Source: Anaeramoeba flamelloides (taxonomy: Eukaryota > Metamonada > Anaeramoebidae). Taken from it: a stretch of 64,000 bases of DNA. The notes under the pieces are model-generated. The model made no database searches. It worked only from the letters and a program-made list of their open reading frames with translations, and was not told the origin of the DNA. The position numbers and the translations under genes are program-made. The DNA is taken from positions 806,001-870,000 of the forward strand of contig JANTQA010000048.1 of NCBI GenBank assembly GCA_027625915.1. The letters are read 5' to 3'. Position 1 is the stretch's first letter. Every line of letters starts with the position of its first letter. This document shows positions 23,301-33,600 of this stretch, in pieces.

Positions 23301-26300
23301 AATGCAAAATAAATTTTAATGTCTAGTATTTGTTAATATTTTCAATCCAAACTCCTTTCTTAATGATATACCAACAATTAAATAACTTTTTAAACTCAAT
23401 AATAAATAACAAAAAATTTAAAATCCAAATAAAAAAAAATTCAGTCAAAATTTTTGACGAGACAAGAGCATAAAAAATACAAACTCATTGGATAATTGAT
23501 CATTAAAATGAGAATATTAAAATTAAATAACTAATGATAAAAATTTTATTAAAATACTTTGTTTATTTTTTATTTTCTATTTTCATTTTTTCTTCTTTAA
23601 AATATAGTATCTTAGAATCTATGCAATAGCATATTTCTTCCAAATATTAGCTATTATTTTCACACTTGGACATTATACTGCATATGCTAACAACGGGAAG
23701 GGATCTGTTGGCGTTCTAGTATTTGGCGAACGTAAGTTTCTATTTTTAATCAAATTTTATTTATTATTAATGTAAAAAAAAATCATATAACTTAGACAAT
23801 ATTGAGCATATTGAAAATTTATCACTGATTAATTCTTTCAACTAATAATTTCTTATTAGTAAATTGATTTTTTCAATTTTGTGATTTTGATTTTCCAATT
23901 CTGAGTTGAAACAATTTATCCCAATAGTTTGAATTTTTTTTTTATCGAAAAGAACAATAACGGAAATTTGATTTTTTTTTTTTAACTTATCTCAACTAAA
24001 CTGTTTTTCAAATAAAAGGGAACACAGAATTTCAAGAATTATTCATAATTGAATTAAATTAATTGTAGTATCATTTTAAAATCTAAGAAACTCTTTAAAA
24101 CATAAAAAAAGCACTCAACTGAATATTTAAAACTCATTAAAACAAAACAATAAAAAATAAAATTAAATATTTTACAAATTGATGTGCCCTTTTATTTGAA
24201 ATGAGAAATCTCGTCTTGTAAATTGTAGGAGAAAAAATTATTATCAATTCAATAAAAAACGTTGAACAAAGTGAATTGGGGAAAAGTTCTTTACATTTTA
24301 TTGATAACTCTTTACACGTCAAACTTTTGTTCTTTAAAGTTTCATTTTCAAGATAAATCCGCAATTCATCTGGGTATTTTGTTGGAATTGTTTTTTACTT
24401 TATTTTCTTTTTTCTTTGTCCCATACATCAATCCAATAATTGTCTTTCTTAATTCCTATTTCTAACTTATTCGAAATCAAACTTAAACTGTTTCCATTTT
24501 TATACAGTTAGATTATTTCCAAATTGGTTTCTTTTTATCTTGTTTTTTCATTTTCCAACTGTTCAATATCCATAAAACAAAAAAACAAAAAATGAAAAAA
24601 TGAATAATTAAAATGAAAATCACCAATAAGTAATTATCTTATTAACAATCACATTCAATAGTATTGATGATTTGAGAGGTGTGCCCTTTTGTTTGAAAAA
24701 GAGTTTATATTTCAAAAATTGTGACCCACTTGAAATAATAAAAAGAAAAAAAAATTAGTATTCTTTAGTATTTAATGGCAACTAATTATTAAATCTGATT
24801 AATAATTCACTTTTAAATTATTCTAAACAACACAAAAGCCTGATATTTTAAAAATTATAAAAAATAAAATCAAAAACTAAAAAAAATTGAAACTCAATTT
24901 TTTAAAAAAGTATTACTGAATTTTTATTACTGATCTTCCAATTAAAAAATGGTTAAAAAGAATATTTTTCTAATAAATATATACATTTTAAAAAGACATT
25001 ACAAATTCGAATTTTCTTCATGTTTCTTGGTGTTTTTGAAGATCTTTTTTTTTTTTCAATTTGATCTTTTGCAAAATAAAAAGAAAAAATAATAAATAAA
25101 AAGAAAAAAAAGGAAAAAGAAAAACAAAAATTAGAAAAAATGAAAAAAAGAAAAAGCAAAACAAAAGAAAAACTAAAATTTGCAAAATTAGAAAAAATAA
25201 TTCTGATCCAAAAGTTTGAAAATTTATTTATGATAAGAATATGGGACAAAAATTCATCAAACCTACTTCCAATAACATTATAAAGAATCAACATTTTTAA
25301 AAAATAACTAAATTACAAATTTATTTATTGATTATTATTCTTAGAACAGTTATTGGAATATGTTGCGATGCTTTAACTGCTTTTTTATTTTTAATCTTCG
25401 CAAAAGAATTAATAAATACATCATTACAAACCAATGGTTAATAATTATTCCAAAAAAAAAAAAAAAATTATTATTCCTTTTATAATATAGTTATGTGACA
25501 TTTTCAATATAAAAATAATAATTAAATTTAAACAGAGAAAATCTTTTTAGATTTTGTGGCTTTGTTAATTTTTGTTTCGAAAATCATTCGATCTTCGATA
25601 CAAAAATTAAAATTTTAGAAAATAAGTGTTAGATTTTCGATTATTTTCAAGAATAGAATATATTTTTGATTTTATTTTATTCTTTCAAATTATAAAAAGC
25701 TGTTGTTAGATTTTCGTAAATTATGTCAAGTGTTGTAGTGTGTTTTATATTGCGTTCAAGTACAGTATAGTGTTGTTGAGTGAATAGAATGCAGTTTAGT
25801 GCCTAATTTTTTTTAATTCAAAAGAATAGAGTAAAATCAAAGATTTAATTCACATCTTTTATATTAAAAAAAAACCTAACGAAGCTTTTCTAAAGTTTGA
25901 GCCTTTGTTTCGAAAAACTATCGATTTTCTAATCAAAATCAAAACTATTGAAAAGCGAGTGGCAATTTTCCAGAATTCTAATTTTTTTAATTCAACAAAT
26001 GTAAATTCTGGGACATCTAATTATGTTTTTTTTTTTAATTTTATTTTTGTTAAGAAAATCTATTGATTTTCGAACCAAAATAATAATCAAAAAAAAAAAA
26101 AAAAAAACATATGAACTTGATGGTACTCTGCGGAATTCAAATGGCGTCTGTAGTTAATTCTTTTTTTTAATTTCGTAGAAAAGAAGAAATTTTTAGTTTA
26201 TTTTCCATTTGTTTTTTTCTCATTTTTATTCAAAAAACTAAATAAATTCTGACATTTTTCTCCTTAAAAACAAAAAAAAACAAAACAACAAAAGTTCTCT

Positions 26301-27125
26301 TTATTGTAGCACAAATTTTAATGATGCTAATGCTCATTTTCATTGGACAAGGATGGACAATTTCACATAGAACAATCCATTACCCAAAAATGATTATTGG
26401 TTTTTCTGTTTTAATTGCATTTTTAGATATTTTCTTAATGATTGCAGCTTATGTTGTTTTTGATGAAGGCTCACAATACATTGCAATTGAAGCAGTACCA
26501 GGTGTTATTCTTTTGATAGTACGAATTTTCATCACCTTTGTATTTGGATATTTTATTAGAAAATCATATATGATTGAAACTAATGCAAAAAAAAAAAGAT
26601 TTTATAAATTCTTTGGAATCGTTGCACTTTTTTGGTTTATTTGGATTCCATTCTTTGGATTGGTTGGATTAGGAATTCCTAAATATGTCAGACCTAAGGT
26701 ATTTTCTTTCTTTTCTTTTTTTTTTTTAGCTTCTTTTTTGTTTTTTTTATTTTTATTTTTTTTCGGTTTAATTCTTAAATATTATATATATATTACAACA
26801 ATAATATTAATAGGTAATTAATGGGATGTTCTGGACTTGTGACTTCTTAATGTTTACCTTTTTATTAATGTCATTCCATGAAAGATTTTCAAAAGGAATT
26901 TTCTTCATGAAGGCAGATGATTATTTACCACAAGATGATCTCAACGTACATGACGAAACTTGGTCAAATGTTAAAGAAGAACAAAATAAAATTATTGAAT
27001 CCGAATCATCATCAGAATCTTCATCAGAATCATCATCTTCTAGTAAAGGAAATGAAAATGAAAACGAAAACGAAAATGAAAACGAAAATGAAAATGAAAA
27101 TGAAAAAGAAAATGTAGAAAACTAA
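17390..27125 (+). CDS. GPR180/TMEM145-type seven-helix protein, seven exons
   Basis: Exons 17390-17540, 17649-17969, 18140-18243, 23608-23731, 25350-25436, 26310-26698 and 26814-27125 join in phase to 495 residues. Order: signal peptide (1 to about 24, MKLKIAILLFFIVLFIAQ); extracellular GOLD-like domain with WDRNSNWSYLTKFCF, SFYDDDSKSWEAVY and RYWYFALSDC, which match the family closely; then seven hydrophobic helices from ILTLIIIFFVFFLLLGAILG onward with the family marks GQGWTI and GIPKYVRPKVINGMF; then an acidic cytoplasmic tail with SESSS and NE repeats. Relatives (GPR180, TMEM145) are GOLD-domain seven-helix proteins of secretory or plasma membranes; the ligand is unknown. Intron 2 uses a GC donor (CAAG|GCAAGC). 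Intron 3 is 5.4 kb and holds five transposons. Exon 5 adds about 24 residues compared with relatives and is the weakest exon. Seven-helix identity is secure, exact splicing of exon 5 is not. Confidence 0.9.
18417..18640 (+). mobile_element. T5 element, copy 1
   Basis: About 225 bases with inverted ends of roughly 40 bases (left AATCAAATTTTCAATCAACTTTCC, right complement of CAAAATTTTCATTCACCTTTTC). Other copies at 42872-43088 and 54003-54235. Lies in receptor intron 3. Confidence 0.65.
18673..19089 (-). mobile_element. T3 element, copy 2, inverted
   Basis: Reverse orientation relative to copy 1: starts CCGTGTTTCAAAATAAAA, carries CAACAATAAACCCTAGGTAA and CCTTCAAAATTGATTTGACC, and ends in GTTTTATTTTGAAGTAA. 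In receptor intron 3, 33 bases after T5 copy 1. Confidence 0.75.
19176..20109 (+). mobile_element. T7: DNA transposon with zinc-knuckle ORF start
   Basis: Terminal inverted repeats AGGGACTAGTCTATATTAA (left) and its complement TTAATATAGACTAGTCCCT (right), 934 bases apart. Inside, an ATG at about 19421 opens a 35-codon frame, MSKKAKPCYVCGRRTKNSLK and on to DLHENIV, with a C-x2-C pair; this looks like the start of a DNA-binding protein, probably the transposase. The rest is closed in all frames except weak patches, so the element is non-autonomous. In receptor intron 3. Confidence 0.75.
21461..22166. mobile_element. T1 element, copy A
   Basis: 706 bases bounded by AAACTCTTTTTCAAATAAAA-GGGCACA and the complementary TGTGCCC-TTTTGTTTGAAAAATAGTTT. 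A third, inward copy of this terminus (TGTGCCCTTTTATTTGAAAT) lies at 21645-21667, so the left 207 bases look like a smaller element by themselves. On the minus strand the middle encodes about 60 residues (IPDELWLYIEYETLKNKS, LTCKELSIKC) that read like a helix-turn-helix transposase N-terminus. Flanks end in TATA, consistent with TA target choice. Copy B is at 23998-24706. In receptor intron 3. Confidence 0.85.
22164..22715. mobile_element. T2 element, copy 1
   Basis: About 550 bases with ends TATAAACTAAAATTCAAAAT and the complement of ATATAAACCCCAATTTAAAA. It abuts T1 copy A, sharing the TATA. Near-identical to 40445-40989 by eye; more diverged copies at 51731-52263 and 61795-62030, and a scrap near 49660-49790. 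No coding capacity. In receptor intron 3. Confidence 0.85.
23998..24706. mobile_element. T1 element, copy B
   Basis: 709 bases, same orientation as copy A and about nine bases in ten identical by eye, including the internal terminus at 24182-24205 and the minus-strand helix-turn-helix remnant, where the frame continues further (LTCKELSIKCKELFPNS). In receptor intron 4, the next intron of the same gene. Confidence 0.85.
25530..26180. repeat. Cluster of GAAAATCNATNGATTTTC-type palindromes
   Basis: Receptor intron 5. Repeated short palindromic words (GAAAATCATTCGATCTTC, AGATTTTCGATTATTTTC, AACTATCGATTTTC, GAAAATCTATTGATTTTC) spaced 60-150 bases apart, together with CCTAACGA. A similar cluster is at 48300-48880. 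Confidence 0.45.
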
Positions 27126-30100
27126 TAAATTGATGTAGAATCAGAAAATTAATTTTCTCGTTAAAAAAAAATAATTAATAGAAATTATTATCATTTTCAA
27201 AAAAGGTAAATAGAAATTTTAATAAAATCAAATTATTTTTTTTTCACCAGAATCTAATTTATTGTTTTTTACTTTATAATATTTTTTGATTATTCTTCCA
27301 AATATAAAATAAAAATAAAAATAAAAAATTCTTCTTTTTCAACGATTAAAAATTTATAAAACACTATTTTAGCAGTATTTTACAGCGGAATAACAAAGAT
27401 CGACTTTATCAATAAACATAAAAAAATCTTTAAATTTTTTCTTTTTAATTTTATTTTTTATTGTTTTTTTCAGCAAATAATGATTCTTTGATTTTTTTTT
27501 AAGTATTCTTATGTTACGAAGAGGTGAATTACTCTGATTAAAATAACATAATTATAAAATCCAACATTATGAGTTAATAAACCATTCTGTACTAAATTTC
27601 GTAATTGTAGATGTGAAATTCAATCCATAACTATTCTTTACCGAAAACTTAAAAAAATAAAGGTTGTTTGATATTTTCAAAAAAATAATTAAATTTTTTT
27701 TCCAAGACTAAAAAACACTTTTTACAGAAATTGGAAGAACTATTAATCTTTATTAATCTATTATTATCCCAATTTTTTATATTTTAGTAAATAATTTTAG
27801 TATTTTGTTTGGTAAAGAATAATATTTTTAAGGGATCAGTTCTCTACAACATCAGAGCAAAATTTTTAAAATATGTTATTGGTGATATTCTCTACTGACA
27901 AATTTTGTATATACCAAGTAATAAATTTTCTGATCGTTTCATAAACACAAAAAAAGAATATTTTTTTTTAGTGAGATCAATTTTTTTTTTCCATTTTTTA
28001 AAAAAAGAAAACATTTATTTCATTTGATTTCTTACCTTCTAAAAAAATTGTACCGCATTTAGTAACATTTTAATCATTATTACACAATTTCAAGTCTTTG
28101 GTGTCAGGAATAGTAATAAAAAGATTTTTTTTTCTTTTTTGAGATAATTCTTTTTCTGTACCAAAAAAATAATTTATACAACTTATTCAAAAATATTTAC
28201 GTTTCTTTCAGATGGATAGTTATAACTATTAAAAGTTTAAAATGCCATTTATAAAAGTTAACATGAAATTTTTTGAAAGATATAAGATGAAATTAGATTT
28301 TTCAGATTAAAATTTTCTTAAAGATATTTGGGAATTAATTAATTTTATCCTCAAAAATCATAATCAATTTTTAGTATGAGAAAAATGATTTAAATTGTTT
28401 GATGGATATTTGTGAATAAGAACAAACAATTTGATAAAAAAATTTTGTAATTTTTTTTTGTAATTTTTTGAAAATTAGAAAACAAGTTTTTTTCAACTTT
28501 GAAGAATAAAAAAAAAAATTTACATAATAGATCTGAATTTCATTAATAAATTTTAGTTATGATTTATAAAATTTTCATTTATTTAATCACCTATACTTCA
28601 ATTAGTTTTATTGATTGTGGTTTGAACTGAGATATTAACCATTAAAAATAATAATAAAATAACTTTTATTTCAAAATAAGAACTTACCAAAATAAAACTA
28701 AAAATGATGTTAACCATTTCTAATAATTAAATTTAAAAGCTAATAATAATAATAGGTTACTTTTTTTCCTTTTATATTGGAAACATGTAAATTTTGGATT
28801 TCAAAAAAGAGACCAAAATTAATAAATTGTTTAAATGAGGTTAACTTATTTATTTCATAAGTCAAAACCCAAGTGACAAAAAAAAAAAGATGAAGATCTG
28901 GACATGATTTCATTTTATTTTTTAAAAATCCTATACCCCTTAAATGAATATTATTAAAACATTTAAAAGAAAAAGAAATTTGTGTTTGAATCTCGAAATT
29001 CTTCTTCTTCTTCTTCTTTTTATTGTTTTAAGAACGTCAATTAGAAAAAAAAACAAATTCAGAAAATCCAAATGAGATTTTGTTTTATTAAAGTATAGAA
29101 ATGACTAAATATTTCAACTTGGTTAATCTTAAACTTACTAAACTTGCTATTAACAAAAATAATTTCCATAAATTTATTTAACTTTTTATCCTAAAAAATC
29201 ACCCAGGTAATATGTGTATGTGCGTTGACTAAGGAGATATATTATCATAAATATCATTTGGTTATATGACACATATTCTTATTAAAAAAAAAAAAAACAA
29301 ATAAGTTTTAAGGAATACTTATCATATCATAAAAACCCCTTTTTAATACAAAGTTAAAAAAACTAAAAGAAATAATCCAATTGATATTCGATTAAATATA
29401 TCAAATAGAATTTTTGTATATTGTTTTAAATTTTTTTTTTTGAATTTATTTTAAACCTAAACTATTTTCCAGTCAATGTGACATAGTATTGGTGAGTAAA
29501 ATATATATTTTTAAAGGATTTGAATGATTATTCGAAGTAAAAATTTATTTAGGGAAATTTTAAAATTGAAATCATTTTTTCACATTTCTACACATTTTTG
29601 TTTTTGTTTTTCGATTTTTTTTTTACAACTAATTCATTTGAAAAATTATTTTCTATTGTAAGATTGATAGTCATCTGGTAAAAATGTGTTATTCTAAGGT
29701 TATTGATAAAGTAAAAATGAATGTAGTAGAAATTATTTTGATTTTTATTGGGATTTTATTTGGATCTTCAAAGGTAAGATTAAAACGACACTTTTTGTTT
29801 TTCTTAATATAACTCTAAGAATTTGAGTTATTTTTTATTGTTAAGAAAATCTATTGATTTATTATTTTTATTTCAGGCTGGTTTGAATAATTATTTGATG
29901 TTTATTATTCAACTTATTTGTTTATTTAAACGCCATTTATAAAAAATAATTGATAGTTCTAAAATGTTGCAAAGTTTTGGCACCTTTGACTGAAACAAAG
30001 TTTAGTTACTTTGATTAAATTTGTTTTACTTATATATATATAAGCGTGTATGATTAGACTTTTTTAAATGTTAAGTTGTTTGATCAATAATTTTGATCTG

Positions 30101-30626
30101 AAAAATAGAATAGATACATTACATTTCATTTATCCTTTGCTGATGATTAGAAATATTAATATAAAAATTCAAAATCATTTCGTTTGGTAATAAAATATTA
30201 TTTTTTTATCTTTCTTTTGAAAAAAATTAACAATATTTTATCTTAAAAAAATTATCAGTAAGCTTTTTTTATTCGAATCATCGTTTTATTTGCACTTTAT
30301 CTCTGCCTTTTTTTACAATTATCTTTTATTTTCATAAAATAATTTTATATTTAGTTTAGGTTTGTTAGAAAGATCCTTTTAAATTTTTGGCCGATCAAAT
30401 ATTATCTTTTTTTATAAGAAATAAATTTTTAAAAAATCAAGCAATAATCCTTTTGATGAAGAAATTATATTTACATCATTACAAATAAAGATCTGTAAAT
30501 AAATAAGTTAGTAATAATAATAAAATGAAGAATTCCCAAAAATGTGATTATTTGATTTAATATTATGTATTTATTCTACATTTTTAATTTAATTCATATT
30601 TTTTTTTAAAATGAAAAATTAATAAG
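27126..30626. other. Convergent intergenic region
   Basis: Between the 3' ends of the receptor (+) and beta-helix (-) genes. AATAAA-like words follow 27125. T6 copy 2 lies at 29470-29992; a (CTT)n stretch at about 29000-29017. I see no gene. Confidence 0.5.
29470..29992 (+). mobile_element. T6 element, copy 2
   Basis: Starts CAGTCAATGTGACA and ends GGCACCTTTGACTG; interior aligns with copy 1 at 15610-16148. Ends are more worn than in copy 1. Confidence 0.7.
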
Positions 30627-33600
30627 TTAATTCTTGATATTATCTTGTTGTTCATCACCAATATTTGGAGTTTTTACCCCACTATCACTGGTATTTCTTT
30701 CTTCTTGACTATCAAACGAATTCTCATTCTGTGAACTTAATGAAATAATGTCTGATTTGTTTTCCTCTTCAATTGTTTGGTATGGTGTTAAACAACCAAG
30801 TGAACATTTTTTTCTCTTTTTAATTATTATCACAATAATTAAAAAACAAACAATTGTAGAACCAGTAATGGATAATAAAATGATTGCATTTTTTGATATT
30901 TCTTGTTTACTATCATCATCGTCCGTATTTTGGGTAGGCGAGGGCTTTGGCATTTTACACCATTTTTCATTATCTACTTCATTTTCCATTTGAGAAGTAC
31001 AAAACCAAGAGTCAACTTGTATATTTCCGCGTGACATTTTTCTCTCAGTATTTGAAACGCTACAGCTATTATCTTCTATTGGGCAAATTTTAGGGCCATC
31101 TTCTGTTCCCCAATAATTTTTGTCAGCATTTATTATTATTTGTTGGAAATGGTTATTAATAATAAAAAATGGGTTTGTCGTGCTTTGAATTTGTGAGAAA
31201 TCATTATATGCTATTTTAACATTTGTAAAGGTTGATGATGTTGGAGGATTACGCCATCTATTGATTAAGATACAACTTGTTCCAACATTACCACTAAAAG
31301 TGTTATTGGTTATTTGAATAGTGTCAAGTTTAGAATATAAGGTTTCTCCAAGTAGATTGATGCCACCTCTATTGTAATATGAATCATTAGAATAATAGTA
31401 AATATTCATTTTGATCAACTTATTAGTGGTTTTGATTATAACATAATAAATTCACGATATTTTTTTCAAATAGTGACTAGCCGAACTTTGTTACTAAAAA
31501 TCATAAAATAGCGATATTCCACATTATTGCTAGCAAATATTAAAATCACTATAAAAAAAAATTATTTTATTGAATGAATTTTACAAAATATCTTGACTTT
31601 TACAACGCCTTTCCACTTTAAAAATGTTAGAAAGTATTTGAAAGGGTTTTAAAGTGACTTCGGGTGTTTGTAAGTTTTGAAATTCACAAATATTTATAAA
31701 AGGCATCGATTTTTTGAAGTGGAATAAATTTTTTTCTTTTCATTTTTTTATTTTTACAAAATAGTAAAATCTCTTAAGAATAGTACAATCAAAGAAATAA
31801 TAACTCATTCTGAACTTGTATTTGAATATAAAATAGATGTTTTTTTAAAAAAAAGGTATGGATATTACACTCAAAGGTTAAATAAACAAAAAGAAGAAAA
31901 AAGCATTTTCCTTCTTCTTAGTGATCCATTTTTAGTAAACGTTTAGATTCAAGTAAAGTTTTATTTCAAATACAAAGATAAGAGAAAAAGCAGAATAAAA
32001 AGAAGGAAACAAGATATCAAAACCATCTTTATAACTAATAATAATGTGGGTGTGTTATTGAAAAGCTTTTGGAAAGAATAAATTAAAAAATAATTCAAAA
32101 AAAAAAAAAAAATTACGAGTGTTCTAATTTATCAACAATTGAAGAATAAACAAGATTATCCCCCGAATTATTAAAAATATTTTGATATAATTCCACGTTT
32201 TGACAATTGTTGATTCCAAGTGGTGAGTTTGTAAAAACATTCTTATGGACTTTTACATCTGTTGAATCGCTTATATAAAAGTTACCCCCCTGTAAAGTTT
32301 TTGAATTTTTAAGAAGAACTTCGGTAGGATTTCCAAAAAGAAGAAATTGTGAAGTGAAATTTGATTGATAATCATATCCCTCAATGAGTAAATCATCCAA
32401 TACAATTTTCCCACCATCAAAATAAAAAGCAAAAACTGCACCATAAGGATTTGAATAAGATCCTGTACTAAAAGTGCAATTTGTAATTTTGAAATCTAGT
32501 GTTTAATAAAAATAAAAATAAAAATAAAACCATAGATTAATTGATTTCTGATTTTCATAATATCTAAAAAAAAAAAAAGAAAAGAAAGGGGGTATGTTTT
32601 ATTGTTTTAAGGTAGTTTTTTAAAAAGGGCAATTTAACTTTTTATTTATAAATGAATGAGACTATGAAAACTTAAGTAGGTGGGTATGGTTTATTAATAT
32701 AATTCAAATATATTAATTAAAGTTAGTTACCTATGACTTTCTTTCTTTCTTTTTTTTTATTTTTAATTTTGCACAGAAACAAGAAGGGTGTCAACTAATC
32801 TACAATAAAAATTCAATATAAATATATCGAAAGATAAATAAAACCCCCGGTTTAAAAAATTATCTTGAAATAGTTGAGGTATTATTCAATAGTAATGACC
32901 TATATATATACTACAAGATTTTCTGCAAAAAGTAAAAAACGAAAACAAAATTAATTTTATTAAAAAGATAAAATCGATTTTAAAAAGAAATATGAACAAT
33001 TCAGAACTCAAATAAAAGGAATTTAAGCAACCTATCGTTTTTATCTTTTTCTACGTTACAAAAATAATATTTTTCGATTTTTTTTTTATACAGGAATCAA
33101 AAAATAATATTTTGTGATCTTGAGAATTTTTATTTATATTTGGATTGCCGTTTCCAAAAATTGTTTCACTTTTTCAATTTTGTTGATTGAAAGTTGAATT
33201 TTCAAACTGAACAATAACAATCAACAAAGTTTGGGGATTTTTTGTTGAACTTTATAAGGGCAATTTCTACCTTAAAAAATGTAAATAAGCTGTTTAGTAG
33301 AAAGACCTTGTGTTTTATTATATGGTTTATTTTTTTATAAAACTTTTAAAACTTGTTTTTGATAAATGTTTTTAAAGATTTTATTACCCTCGATTTTTAT
33401 AGATAGGATCAAAGAAAAGATAGAAAACGAAAAAGATAAAAAATGAAAAACAATTTCAATTAAGCACAATAGAATAAATTAGAAGTTTAAGTAGTTGGAA
33501 ATACTGAAAAATTGATTTTTGATTCAAATATTGTCTCATCAAATGTTGATATATTGACTGCAACTATTAAAGAAAAATTCTCAAAAATAAAATACAATTA

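Noticed and set aside
24953-25294. 113-codon minus-strand frame rich in F and S
   Set aside because: Translation of A-rich intron sequence in receptor intron 4; no motif, no start context.
31369-31418. Upstream extension of the last beta-helix exon (NIYYYSNDSYYNR)
   Set aside because: Using it breaks the phase with exon 2; the AATAG acceptor at 31369-31373 gives a continuous frame.
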